Shown here: positions 1 to 10,587 of the stretch, in pieces
Layout of the letters: the number at the start of each line of letters is the position of its first letter
Numbering within the stretch: position 1 is the first letter of the stretch
Source: Thozetella sp. PMI_491
Taxonomy: Eukaryota; Ascomycota; Sordariomycetes; Chaetosphaeriales; Chaetosphaeriaceae
Length of the DNA stretch: 64,000 nt
Direction: 5' to 3'
NCBI GenBank assembly: GCA_021432635.1
Contig: MU270070.1
Coordinates: forward strand, 274,718-338,717
Made by a program: the position numbers and the translations under genes
Notes under the pieces: model-generated
What the model saw: the letters and a program-made list of their open reading frames with translations, nothing else
What the model was told of the DNA's origin: nothing
The model's database searches: none

Positions 1-1058
1 AAGTCGACCATATGCTGGTGCAAAGGACATCGGCGTCCGGATGGGGAAGTCAAGCTGGCCGGGTTATGCATCTTGGCCTCCCACATCGGCTCTAACAGGA
101 GAACGGCAGCGGACCTTGGCGGAGTGCGGGCCGAAAGCTTGTCTGCACGAGTCCGGGGAAACTGCTGGCACGATATAACGCCCGAAGCTTCCACGTTCAC
201 TTCGCCCTCGATGCGACGGGCAAAATTTTTTGGTGTTGGTCTACGGCGGCGGTGTGGCAGTGAACGAGGTTGAACCTATGCAACAGCAGCCGAAGATGTC
301 GGTGTCGCTGTGGCGTGAGATCAGTCGCTAGGTCCCTTCGCTGAGCGATAACCTAACGCGGGTGTGATGACGGGAGCGTGTGATCTTGGCGACATAAGTC
401 GCACCGCGCGACATGGTTCGCAGGAATACCAGGGGAATCCCACTTTGCTCATTTGGCTCTCGGCGCCTGTAGTGGCGGCCGACGTCTCCAAGCCTGATGT
501 GCCAAGAGGCACGATGTCGCTTCTTTTTGAGGGAACAGTGTAAAAGGGGGGACTATTGCGGCGTGCATTATTGGGAAAGTTGTGCCGCAGCGAGAAGGAC
601 ATTAGCCAAGCGACTCCTACGGGACTGGGAGCGAGATCGAGCCTAGGGAGCCTCTAGAATCTGGCCCTGGCGCCGCTGGGCTCCTCGGCAGGGTAGGAAT
701 TTAGCGGGCCGACGGTTCACTCACAGGGGTCTTGGGGTCGAAAATAACGTTACCCCTAGCGCCAAGGGCCGCATCCATCGCCCGCGATCCCTGCACGAGC
801 CCCCGCTGAACCCCTGATCGGATCACGAGCCCCTGTCACCACACGGCTCACCCACAGCCACGAGACCCCGTAGGTCTCGGAGGCTCCCATGCACGACTCT
901 CAGGAAATGGCTGCGATATGTAAATATAAATCTCCTGCCTGTATCGCCTCTCGCGACCTCATGCCTGCAAGCACCAGAAGTGCCCCGAATCCCATAGCGC
1001 AAGGCTGTATCGTGACTTATCGTAGTCTCTTCCTCCGCGTTCGGGTGCAGCAGCAAAG
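1..1058. other. Intergenic, no supported gene
   Basis: Both strands show only short open frames without a recognisable domain, a coherent intron structure or coding-like codon use. The right end holds the likely promoter of the glutaminase-like gene. Nothing else is seen here. Confidence 0.6.
925..931 (+). promoter_or_regulatory. TATA-like box of the glutaminase-like gene
   Basis: TATAAAT lies about 130 bp before the ATG at 1059. Similar TATA motifs occur 80-155 bp before several other starts in this window, which makes this one plausible. Transcription has not been shown. Confidence 0.45.
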
Positions 1059-3325
1059 ATGCGTTTCGCTTCGCTGCTAGGTGCCATCTCGGCATTTGGC
1101 GCCGCCGTGACGGCCGTCAACTTCAAGCCGGCGAGGCCGCCGGCAATTCCCCTTGCCCTCTCCTCGCCCTACGTCAACATGTGGCTCCGTGGCGATACGC
1201 TTCCGGGCAACTGGGCCACGCACTGGAGGTATGTGCGGCCGCATCATTTTTGCAAGACCCCCATGCACATGTATGCATAGCTAACGTTCGACTCTAGTGG
1301 TAATATCATCGGCATGACGGGCTTCGTTGCGGTCGACGGCACTGTCTACAATTGGATGGGTGCCCCCGGCGGCCCCGGCCCAGTCACGCAGACCGACGTC
1401 GAGTACACGTCCACTAAGACCGTCTTCACCTTCAACGTGGCCGGCAAGATTAAGATGACGGCCACTTTCCTCAGCCCTGTCTACCCTGACGACCTTGTCA
1501 AGAAGTCCCTGCAGTATTCGTACGTGGAGGTTAGCGCCGTCACGCTCGATGGAGCCTCCCACAGCGTTAACGTCTACCTCGATACTTCTGCCGGTAAGAA
1601 TCAAGTTTCCTTCTCGCATAAACTGTCCTGAAACTTACTCCTGCTGCTTTAGAATGGTTTGGCGATAAGTCTATGAAGGTATGGTGGGACAGCAATGTTG
1701 ATAGCGGCGTCCGGTGGCACCGTGTCCACCCTACCACTGAGAGCCTATACAAGGAGAGCAACGAACAGCCTAACTGGGGTTCTATCTTCTTCGCCACTCC
1801 CGACAAGCAAGGCGTAAGTCACACAACCTGGCTGCACTCCTAGGATACAGAAGGTTAACACAATACAGTTGACCTACCAGACTGGCGCCGATGTCGATGT
1901 CCGCGGCCAGTTCATTAACAACCGGCGGCTGGCAAACACCATGGACACAAACTCTCGTGCCATCAACGACAGATGGTTAGTAAATGTTGCTTCTTAGTTT
2001 GCCTGAAACATCGTGCTAACTTCCGTCGCCACAGGCCCGTCTTCGCGCTGGCACACGACTTCGGTAGCGTCGGCAGCAGCACCGTCAGCACCGTCTTCGG
2101 AATCGGCGTATGCCAGGTCCCCACGATCCGCTTCTTCGGTGCCGGAAGTGCCATTCAGGAGCTCCAGGCTCCTTGGTACGGCCGCTGGTCAGACGGCATC
2201 TACGCCATGGCCGACTGGGTCAACAACTACGCCAGCGAGGCTGCTTACTCCGCCACCATCGACAAGAGGGTCCAGGACGATGCCTTCGCTGCCGGCGGTT
2301 CTGACTACGCTATCATGTGCACGCTGGCCGTCCGCCAAGCCTTTGCTGGTCTGCAGCCTGCTATCGGCAGCACCGGGAAGCAGTATCTCTTCCTGAAGGA
2401 GATCAGCTCCAACAGCGATATCCAGACCGTCGACGTGATCTATCCTACGTACCCAATCCTTACCTACTTCAACAGCACTCTCCTTAAGCTCCTGCTCGAC
2501 CCGCTGTTCGAGAATCAGGAGAGTGGCCATTTCCCAAAGTCGTATGCCCTTCACGACCTAGGCACCTTCCCCAACGCCGTGGGCTTCCCCAACGGAAACG
2601 ACTATGCCATGCCGGTCGAGGAATCTGGCAATATGATCATCATGGCCCTGGCCTACGCGCAGAAGAGCGGAGATACCAACTACCTTAATCAGCACTGGAC
2701 TTACCTTGAGAAGTGGGCTGGCTTCCTGATTTCGGATGGTTTGATCCCTGGCGAGCAGCTGTCGACCGACGACTTCGCCGGGCCGCTGGTGAACCAGACC
2801 AACCTGGCCCTCAAGGCCATCATCGGCATCGGCGCCATGGGCAAGATTGCGCAGCTAACGGGCCGCACTGACACGTACACCGCGACCGCCAAGTCCTACA
2901 TTGAGAAGTGGTACGAGTATGGCATCAACACCAACTCGGTCCCGCCTCACAGCATGCTCAAGTACGGAGACACCGCCAGCCACGGCCTGCTCTACAACCT
3001 GTATGCCGACAAGACCCTCGGACTCAACCTGGTCAAGAAGGAGATCTACGATGGCCAGAGTGAGTTCTACTCGAATCTCATGGGCCGGTACGGTGTGCCG
3101 CTCGACACCCGTGCCACTTACACCAAGATGGACTGGGAGGCTTGGGCCGCTGCTGTGGCTAGCCCCGAGACCCGCGCACTCTTCTATAAGAAGATTGTTG
3201 CCTTTATCAACAACACCTCTACCCGCATTCCCATGACCGACTGGTACGAGGCTAGCAGCGGTAACGCGGCGGGCTTCACGGCTCGTCCCGTTGTCGGTGG
3301 TCTCTTCGCCCAGCTAGTTCTGTAG
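1059..3325 (+). CDS. gtaA: Secreted glutaminase A-like protein
   Basis: Exons 1059..1228, 1298..1593, 1653..1813, 1869..1975 and 2035..3325 join to 674 aa; all four introns are GT-AG and 55-70 nt. The protein starts with a signal peptide (about residues 1-19, ending TAVNF). The first four exons form the N-terminal GtaA domain (DUF5127 type). The large last exon is the alpha-helical six-hairpin part (DUF4965/DUF1793 type), seen in stretches such as APWYGRWSDGIYAMADW and YAMPVEESGNMIIM. Known fungal GtaA proteins of about 690 aa are extracellular glutaminases that turn L-glutamine into glutamate and ammonia, so the length fits. The ATG at 1059 is chosen because the signal peptide follows it directly. 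It stands alone; the next gene is on the opposite strand. Family is near certain; that it acts on glutamine is inferred, since the DUF4965 family is broad. Confidence 0.9.
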
Positions 3326-3771
3326 AGCTGGCTCGGTTCTAAACCTTAAATCTTAAACGTTATTCTTGTCATTACGTACCTCACGACAACCTTGACCTTT
3401 CTTATGTAAATAGATTCTCTGTAGATATTATAGCTCAGTAAATAACCCAGATTCGAGGGAGATTCAAACCTGACTGTCCGTGATCCACTGCATATCCGTC
3501 CCGCAAGGGGCACTACTTGCATCTCGGGGTACAAATTGCGTTGAACTAGGCTTTGATAGAGCCGCTCTAATTCATGGCCAACTAGATATACAGAGCAGAC
3601 TCCATGCCGGGTCGAGAGCTTCTAGTCCAAATGTTACATCGGACCCACGGTGTTGCCTTTTAGCAACAGCCCATGCAGGCCTGGGCATCGTCCCAGCCGA
3701 CAACGTCGCGCCCATCTGGGAAACGGTTCGTTATTGCAAGCGGCCAACTATCGCAATATTACTCGCTATTT
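3326..3771. other. Convergent intergenic spacer
   Basis: This is the 3' side of both the glutaminase-like gene and the UstYa-like gene on the minus strand. It holds AT-rich untranslated-type sequence and no supported gene. Confidence 0.6.
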
Positions 3772-4760
3772 TTACCCTTCATGCGCATCATGCGCATCAT
3801 GCGCATCATGTGCTCCGGTAACTTCATTGTGGCCCCCTAAACCATAATGCTTGTATAGCCAGATATGATGATCCATCCAGAGGTTCTTGTGCACCCAATT
3901 CATGATGGCGCCGTAGTCTTTGCACTGATGGCCAGAATTTTCCGAGTAGTGGAGGAAATCTTCGGTCCCCTGGAGGGTAATGTCGGCATGGCAGATCAGG
4001 GACTGCCGGATATAGTCGATGCAATGCAGGGTGTGGTTGTCGGGACCCTCGCCGTTCGGATGCTCTTGGCTAATCCATAGGTTCGTCGTCTCGTTGGAGA
4101 CAAGCTGGGTCCGAATACGGTACTAGATGCTCGGATTAGCAACGTAAAGATTCAGAGACTGGCGCGGGTGATGGCCGCCTACTAAGCAATGAAGGGAGTG
4201 AAACACATCTATTTGGTAGATGCTGTGGTCCGGGATTTCTGGATGGGGTTGCGTCCGTGGGAGGTCGAGTGATTGCGCCCACTCGGTTGGGACGGACACG
4301 ATGCCGTGATCTACACCTGTTAGCCAACTGTCCAGTTATAGGGAAAGGGGGCACCATACTGTCTAGAACTTTCTGCCAAAATTCCTCTCCCTCGGGCGTG
4401 TTGGCCATAAACTCCGTGCCATCCTCGGTGTACATCTGGGTTGTGTTGTACCGGTTCAAGTCATAATCTGCCCCACACACTCAGCGTCAGTCCGGGCCAT
4501 CGAACCCTCGGGTCCTCGCCTAGAGGGTGTGGCAACCTACATTGTGCGGCCGGGGTAGACAGGCCGCACGCCGGCACGGGACTTCGCCAGTATTCGAAAG
4601 CTGCAAATCCCACCAAAAAGATGATGGCCTCCACGATGCAGTAAAAGACGGGCGAATGCCGGTAGGTTCGAGGCGCACCGCTCTTCTCCCGGCCGCCAGG
4701 CAATCCTCGAGCCTCGTCTTGCGGCAGGCTCCGGTAGCCGAGGGAGCGAAAGTTGAACAT
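3772..4760 (-). CDS. UstYa-family (DUF3328) membrane oxidase-like protein 1
   Basis: Minus-strand exons 4541..4760, 4360..4467, 4183..4316 and 3772..4122 (in transcript order) give 270 aa. One transmembrane segment spans about residues 38-58 (VFYCIVEAIIFLVGFAAFEY) after a short cytosolic start. The two family signatures are present: H149-SL-H152-C153 within DVFHSLHC, and H184-TL-H187-C188 followed by IDYIRQ. UstYa proteins catalyse oxidative steps, such as cyclisation of fungal RiPPs (ustiloxin and related dikaritins) and some other metabolites. Two of the HC motifs only appear when the introns are removed; intron 2 is just 43 nt. The C-terminus ends in repeated Ala-His-Asp encoded by a 9-nt tandem repeat. 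A second UstYa-like gene lies 6 kb away. Substrate unknown. It could be intact or a slowly drifting copy; all junctions keep frame, so intact is preferred. Confidence 0.85.
3781..3810 (-). repeat. 9-bp tandem repeat in the last codons of UstYa-like 1
   Basis: ATGCGCATC repeats three times perfectly, plus a partial unit, on the plus strand. Read on the minus strand it encodes Ala-His-Asp repeats at residues about 258-268, just before the stop at 3772-3774. The unit is a multiple of three, so copy-number change would alter tail length without breaking the frame. Confidence 0.9.
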
Positions 4761-6401
4761 CCTCTCTTCGGCGTGCAGATTGGCGTTGCGGAGGCACCTG
4801 TGTCGGAGGCGAGGTCGCCGAGCGGCCGCTCGTGGGCCTCGCCTCTTGTATATACCTAGCTCGCGAAGTGGCGGCCAAGACGCCAAGAGCCTGCTACTAT
4901 GCGGTCTGATCCTTTCAGGGAGCCAGAAACCACAGGTGCCCTGGGCTTAGGCTGGGCATCTATCGGCCTTTGCTATAAGAAGCAGCTGGGTAAACTTCCA
5001 CAGTGCAGTATAGGCCAAGCAGGTCCTGCTAAGGTGTGCCAAGTGATGACATGCCCGCCCGTGGTTAGCAGTCCAGGACCGCCTGGCGCAAGCCAATGGG
5101 GGTCGAGTTCCAAGACGTGGCCAAGACGCTTGCCATCCTTCTTCCCCACCAAACAGTCCTGCGGGGTGTATCTTCGTCCCAATTGGGCCCGTAGCGCCGG
5201 GCGACCCTAGATGCACTGTGCTGTTATCGATGGCAATTAACCTGCTTCTCTGGTACTAGTGCTGAGATTGTCGTGCTCGTGCTAATGTGTCCGGACGACG
5301 TATAGAACTACCATTTAAGCTTCCCTAGGCGATACTAATTGTACGAGGGGAGCTCCCTTGCTAAGAAAAGTAATATGGCGCGCCGTCCTGTGTAGCGTTT
5401 AAACCGCACAAAGAGGCAGGAAAAGAATACATATCCGGGCGTACAAGTTGTAGTGAGATTTCCTTCAGATCGATCTGCATAACGATCTGCCGACACGCTA
5501 TGCAACTTGACTACAAGAATGGCAAAAATCGCGAGTAGCGAATCTGCTATAGCAGACAAGACCATACCGCTCTTCGGTCAATATGACGATCGATACTGGA
5601 CAAGCCAGTGAGGTGATTGCGCGTGAGCAAATATTTGCAATCAAATTCTCAAAAATATACGGCGTATATCTTAATAGGTGGTCATCGCTCATCTCATTTC
5701 CAGAAGTAAGTAACAAAAGGCTGCCTTGCGGCGTAGGCTAGGTCCCACGATAACGATGCGTCGATGATGCCATGCTCGTTAGATCGGAAAGTGTGTAGTT
5801 CGTTTCTCAGATCCGAGACTGATGATGGAGTAAGAGTTTGCACTCTAGATGATTCACTACCGTGCCCAAGCTGAGCCAGGTTAGCCGTGGCTGAATCGCT
5901 GTCGCGGCAGCTGCATAATGTATGCGCCGGCCAGCATAGGCACCTCCTAGGCTGGTCTTCTGAAAAGGGTTCAGCTGAGCTGTAGCCAGCCCATGTCCGG
6001 CCAATTTAGCCTTGCGAGATGCCTGACATTTTGTCTCGGGTGGCCACGTGCAGACCATTTTAACCAGCACGCCCCTCGCATGCTACAGGCTGTGCATATG
6101 ATTGGGGTATTTTACCCCAAATATTCCCCGTGCAGTATGCATGAGCGAGACATGTTTCTAGCTGGGACGCCATCAACTGACCGAGCCCCAGTCCGGCCAA
6201 CTCAGCCCCAGATTGTTTAGGGTTCCCTCAATTCTGCAACGAGGTCACTGATCGTCATTAAGATATCTAGGCTACTTTATCTATTCTGGAGAACCAATAT
6301 GATGATGCCGTGTCGGCATTCTCGTTTTCCTCTGAGGCCAGCCCCCGAGTGGCCAGAGACGCCTTCCTCTTCCTGATTGCGCCGCATTGTTTCCTTCAGC
6401 T
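4761..6401. other. Intergenic between UstYa-like 1 and the orphan membrane protein
   Basis: This is a divergent promoter region of 1.6 kb. Bases about 5280-5720 look more AT-rich than their surroundings. No open frame here has a domain or splice pattern that I can support. Confidence 0.55.
4848..4854 (-). promoter_or_regulatory. TATA-like box of UstYa-like 1
   Basis: TATATAC on the minus strand, about 90 bp upstream of the ATG at 4760. The spacing agrees with the other TATA motifs in the window. Confidence 0.4.
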
Positions 6402-8054
6402 ATGGCTTACGCCGGTCGGGGAAACAGAGACCTAGCGGTCTCTATTATCCTTAGTGCTCTATGCCTGCCTCCGGTTGTCGCGTTCATCCGGGAGGACTGC
6501 CAAGCCACCATCTCCCAGCTCCTAACCGACAACCCTCAGTTCAGTTCGTCCTACCCACAATACTTTTTCGGCCCCGATGGTGCGAATACTACAAGCCCAA
6601 TTATCACTCTCCAAGGCTGTAGGGCGCTATGCGACGACAGCCTCCCGAAGCGCTGGTACCCCGACGTGGGTCAGCGTTACATGGCTTTCTTGCTACCTTT
6701 GGTCACGCTCCTATTCAACATGGACGTATCACCTCTCGACAAGGCAAAATACTTCGAAATGTTGCATCTTCTCGGAAACCCCATTGGCTCCATCGAGGCT
6801 ATGCTGTCTAAACTGAAGCTTTGGGATTGCTGTGCGCGGTTGGATACGAGCGAACTGGGCATTCTCAAATTTGCGGAAGATCGGACGAGGGTGATTGGAA
6901 CAGTGTTGGCCGGAATCGAAGATGTTCTCGGACCAGGTTGGGATGCGCTGAAGGCTCTAAAGGCACTGATGGCAGAGTGTCTCATGTCATCGTCCCCCCT
7001 TGGCCTTGACCAGATCGATGTGCTGAAAGAAGGGCATAGCCGCGGCCAAGCTCTAGAGGCGGTCTTGAGACAGGCAGCACACGAGATCGCCGATGCACGG
7101 ACGAACGATATCCTGCGAACGTGGGGGGGACTTCTGTTTTACCTCCTCTCTGTCATCGCGGCTTTCGTCACCGCCGTTGGTGGCGGAAACAACTCGCCCC
7201 CCGCCGGACGCATCGCGACGGCCCTCCTCCTATCTTGGCTTATCCCCTCTATCCTACTGAGCAACTATGTTGGCGGTTTTGTCTCGCGCAGAGCCCCCTT
7301 CAGGATTGTCAAGAGAATGGTGGCCGCGATCGATCGCATCTCAGACAAGTCACGACGCGGGTCAGTCGCAAGGACGGAAGGGGAACTTCGTCGGCTGAGG
7401 AAACTACTGCGCAATCCGCAACTCCTCTTCCAGGCGCAGCGTTGGAACGGAGGCTCGGACCTCTACCGCCCGGACCCCGTCACGGCTTTTGATCCACGGC
7501 CTCGTAAGTGGGCGTTGCGTGCGCTCGCGACGACGCCTATTCTCATATCCTTCACCTTTGGGTTTCCTATGCTGTGGGAACAACCACCGTATGGTCTGAA
7601 CTGCCGCTCGGTTTTTAGTGTCTGCATTACCGGCGCTTGGATTATCAGTGCCTGCTTGTCCTGGACGGCATGGTATTGGTCTACCCGGTTCAAAAAAGAA
7701 GACGCTGGCCGGGCCTACTGGATCATGACGCTCGGCAAAGATGCAGTGATCGGGATCGTCTGTCTGGGTCTTATATTTCTCAGTTCTGCGGGGTTATTTA
7801 ACACGTGTGAATGCTGGAGCTTTGAGCTTTGGTACGGAGACCAGGCTCATGTCCCTCTGAATGTTACTAGCCAGTTTGAGAACCTCGACAACACGACCTA
7901 CACCTATTTATCCTCTGCCTGCCTATCAGCTCAGGTTCTGAGCTTTATAGTCATGTATCTTTCTCTCCGGAAGGGCGTCAAGCTGCTTCGATGGAGTGAG
8001 CGGGCAAAGATGGCAGAGCTCGGGCAACATATGCCCGAGATCGGCGAACACTAG
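6402..8054 (+). CDS. Orphan multi-pass membrane protein (550 aa)
   Basis: Single-exon gene. The ATG at 6402 (MAYAGRG) is chosen because the frame upstream offers no ATG. The protein begins with a hydrophobic segment (residues about 12-30) that may be a signal or first membrane helix. An extracytoplasmic-type part with Cys residues and an NTT glycosylation site follows, then at least six further helices, for example LLFYLLSVIAAFVTAV, IATALLLSWLIPSILL, TPILISFTFGFPML and AVIGIVCLGLIFLSS. A basic loop sits between the helices around residues 300-350. Another glycosylation-rich loop (NVTSQF, NTTY) precedes the last helix. I do not recognise the family and assign no function. It lies between two UstYa-like genes and beside the dioxygenase gene, which is the only hint about context. 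Confidence 0.75.
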   Translation: MAYAGRGNRDLAVSIILSALCLPPVVAFIREDCQATISQLLTDNPQFSSSYPQYFFGPDGANTTSPIITLQGCRALCDDSLPKRWYPDVGQRYMAFLLPLVTLLFNMDVSPLDKAKYFEMLHLLGNPIGSIEAMLSKLKLWDCCARLDTSELGILKFAEDRTRVIGTVLAGIEDVLGPGWDALKALKALMAECLMSSSPLGLDQIDVLKEGHSRGQALEAVLRQAAHEIADARTNDILRTWGGLLFYLLSVIAAFVTAVGGGNNSPPAGRIATALLLSWLIPSILLSNYVGGFVSRRAPFRIVKRMVAAIDRISDKSRRGSVARTEGELRRLRKLLRNPQLLFQAQRWNGGSDLYRPDPVTAFDPRPRKWALRALATTPILISFTFGFPMLWEQPPYGLNCRSVFSVCITGAWIISACLSWTAWYWSTRFKKEDAGRAYWIMTLGKDAVIGIVCLGLIFLSSAGLFNTCECWSFELWYGDQAHVPLNVTSQFENLDNTTYTYLSSACLSAQVLSFIVMYLSLRKGVKLLRWSERAKMAELGQHMPEIGEH

Positions 8055-8304
8055 ACGACGGTTCAAGGAGTTTTAATAGCTTGATTCTCCAGTCCAGGAT
8101 AATATCTAACTCGAAAATATTTTCTTTTTCTGCGAGCCAAAACTAGCGTCTCTGCAGTACTCTTCTAAGTGATCGGCCGTGTAAGATATACATCGAGGGT
8201 GTGAAAGGCTTGTGTCTGCGTGGCACACTTTCGTTTTGATAGCTTACGCTGCGTAGAATAGAGGCTTCAGTAATGCCTGACTCTTTCAAGAACCGTCTTG
8301 CGGT

Positions 8305-9606
8305 CTATATCCCGCGTGTCTCGTCTCTTGTTTGCTGTAAAAACGGGATAAGAGCAGAGCCTGCTGTCCCTTGAAGGTCCTCTCCCTTCCTTCCCACGAA
8401 ACCGTCTGCTTCACTCTCGGCCTCGCCCTCAGCCGTACCCGACTCTGCCCCTCGAGCCGGCCGTACAATGTACTTTGATACCACGGCAATGTGTTTACCT
8501 CTCCACAGTCGCAATTGCTTCATGCAATCTTCATAGGCTGCCGACAGCTCTTTATTTTCTCGCTTGCTCTCGACAAAGGAGCGGATCGATGGAAGCTTGG
8601 CGACAATCTCGAGAAATTCTCGATGCTTACCCGGCATATAGCTTCTCATTTCCTGTGTAGTATTAGTGGCATAATGAGCGGTGAAGTCGGCAGCCTCTCT
8701 CACCTCAAACATGGTAACTTCAGCACCCTCGGGCCGCTTATGCTCTACACCAAGCACGGAATCCAGGAATTGAAATAGTGCGCTTTGGGCGGCGCTGCCC
8801 CCGATGCACTTGGCCTCTTGCTCCGTTCCATCGGTCCTTTGGAACACCATGCCACGAGGGAGGCCTTTAGCCTCCATTCCCCTACCTCCTCCCAGAAACG
8901 GGCGAAGTTTGTGGTAGAACATGTTCGCGTCTAGGACTGGATACATCTTCGGAAGATGTCGACCCATCCGTATAAAGACATCGGCACTATGCTTCAACGC
9001 CTCTGTAACAGATGAAGCGTCATTCCTGCTACCGTCGGCGATAGCATCCAACAGCAGGGGTATAAGTGGCCCTCCCTCAGCTTCGATGAGCACGGGAACA
9101 TGGTAAAACGCAGCCTCTCCACGGGTGCCTGTAAAAGACATCACCGTATCCAGATCTGCCAGCTCGCCTATTTCTGGCTCCCTTGTAGCCGACTCTTTCG
9201 TCGGATTCCAGTTCCATAGGCATAGACCGGCATAACTTAGTACCGGAGCCATGCCGAGATATTCGCAGACCGCCAGGAATGGCTCCGCTAGTTGCGGAGG
9301 GATGGTCTCTGCTGGTGTCCCATCTTCCTTGCCAACCCAAACGTACGCATGTACAAGGAAGGCAAGAACCACATATGCGCGGCGAAACTCAAGCTCCGAG
9401 GACAGTTTGGATACGTCGAGAAGTGGCAATCCCTGGATCTCTTGTTGGAGCAAGCGCGACGATGTGAGCCTCGGTAGCTCCGTTGCCAGTTCATCCCATC
9501 TTTGAAAATAAGGGTCTCGAAAGCAGCTCAGCGGTGCAGCGCTGGAGAGGAAACCCCAGGTCGGCGAGACGCCAAATGTTTCTAGGTTAGCTAGGATGGG
9601 CGCCAT
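8305..9606 (-). CDS. Indoleamine 2,3-dioxygenase-like protein
   Basis: Intronless, 433 aa, from the ATG at 9606 to the stop at 8305. The N-terminal SPTWGFL and the WGFLSSAAPL region, the HAYVWVG stretch, VCEYLG...PVLSYAGLCLWNWN and the C-terminal WRGKHIAVVSKYIVRP are the hallmarks of fungal IDO proteins. H372 in GKHIAVVSKYI matches the heme-iron ligand. IDO is a cytosolic heme enzyme that opens the indole ring of L-tryptophan to N-formylkynurenine, the first step toward kynurenine and NAD. Fungi often carry several paralogues, some inside secondary-metabolite loci, so this copy need not be the housekeeping BNA2. The C-terminal tail of about 45 residues after the core is low-complexity, rich in Glu, Ala and Gly. 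It converges with the orphan membrane protein gene across a 250-bp gap. Family assignment is strong; the pathway role is inferred. Confidence 0.92.
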   Translation of the reverse strand: MAPILANLETFGVSPTWGFLSSAAPLSCFRDPYFQRWDELATELPRLTSSRLLQQEIQGLPLLDVSKLSSELEFRRAYVVLAFLVHAYVWVGKEDGTPAETIPPQLAEPFLAVCEYLGMAPVLSYAGLCLWNWNPTKESATREPEIGELADLDTVMSFTGTRGEAAFYHVPVLIEAEGGPLIPLLLDAIADGSRNDASSVTEALKHSADVFIRMGRHLPKMYPVLDANMFYHKLRPFLGGGRGMEAKGLPRGMVFQRTDGTEQEAKCIGGSAAQSALFQFLDSVLGVEHKRPEGAEVTMFEVREAADFTAHYATNTTQEMRSYMPGKHREFLEIVAKLPSIRSFVESKRENKELSAAYEDCMKQLRLWRGKHIAVVSKYIVRPARGAESGTAEGEAESEADGFVGRKGEDLQGTAGSALIPFLQQTRDETRGI

Positions 9607-10587
9607 AGTAGCACTGTTGGTTGTAATAACGCTGATCGTGGCCCCAAAAGGCTATCGAAAAGCCCTCCTGATTACTGAATCATGACGTTGCGCACTTGGC
9701 CTACGCGAGTTTCTTTATAGACTGGAGGTTGACGCCTCCAAGGTTTTTTTCGGCCTAGCGAGTCAGCCACTTGAGCTCGAAAGGTGCGCCCTTGGCGTGA
9801 CAATGCTTGGCGCGGGGGATACGAAGAATACGGGACAAGATTGCCTGCAGGTGTCCCGGTGCCCTGGCATCACTTGTAGATCATCTTGCGGAGAGGTATA
9901 GCCCCCAGACGATCGCCATGTTGTGCTATTAGAAGGGCGCTGTTGGAGTTGGGCCACAATACAGGGAATGTTCCGCCCTCTCCTCCATAGAAATTTGCAA
10001 TTGAACACTTTGCATCACTTGCGGGCGCCTTTTAGAGGACGATCTATCTCGACAATGCCGGGACAAGATCGAGAAGGTTGAAGCGAGCGGGTGCGGCGCC
10101 CATGCCTACTCGCAACGGCAACATGAGATGGGGCTTGGCAATCACATTTACTCGAACGTTCCCTACCCTCCCTTAGCGTAACGGGCAATTCGGTAACCAT
10201 TCTCGGCATATCTGTTTAATGCTCCGTACCAAGAGGCAATTTGGTGTTAAAACGGCATCTTGGACTGCTGTATTCTCCGCCAGATCCTGTTTTGACGTCC
10301 CTGGGCTCAAAGGGTGGAGACTTCGATGTGAAACGGAGGGGTTGGGTTAGCCGAGCGCTGGTGAGCGCCCGCTGTGATCATGTCCCAACGTGGTAGCGGG
10401 AGGCCCACCTCTTGGTTTCAGGACATCCCGTCGCGTTATGAAACGCGTTTCGAAAGGGGTTACCGCAAACCTCCATAGTATCCATCACATCAGATGTTCA
10501 ACCGTTTTCTTCCTTTTCTTCTCATCAACTTTTACATCAAATCTAGAAGGAAGGAGTATCCAAACAGATCCCTTTCTTTCCTGCACA
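9607..10587. other. Divergent intergenic, IDO-like and UstYa-like 2
   Basis: About 1 kb separates the two divergent starts, so shared regulation is possible. No gene is supported inside. A TATA-like motif for the IDO-like gene is listed separately. Confidence 0.6.
9713..9719 (-). promoter_or_regulatory. TATA-like box of the IDO-like gene
   Basis: TATAAAG on the minus strand about 108 bp upstream of the ATG at 9606. Confidence 0.45.

Noticed and set aside
3781-3810. Short direct repeats as a possible CRISPR-like array
   Set aside because: Units are 9 bp with no spacers, and they lie in the last codons of the UstYa-like gene. The organism is a eukaryote.
4136-4480. UstYa-like 1 as a truncated gene with a frame shift near 4360
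   Set aside because: A 43-nt intron restores the frame and the downstream HxxHC motifs.
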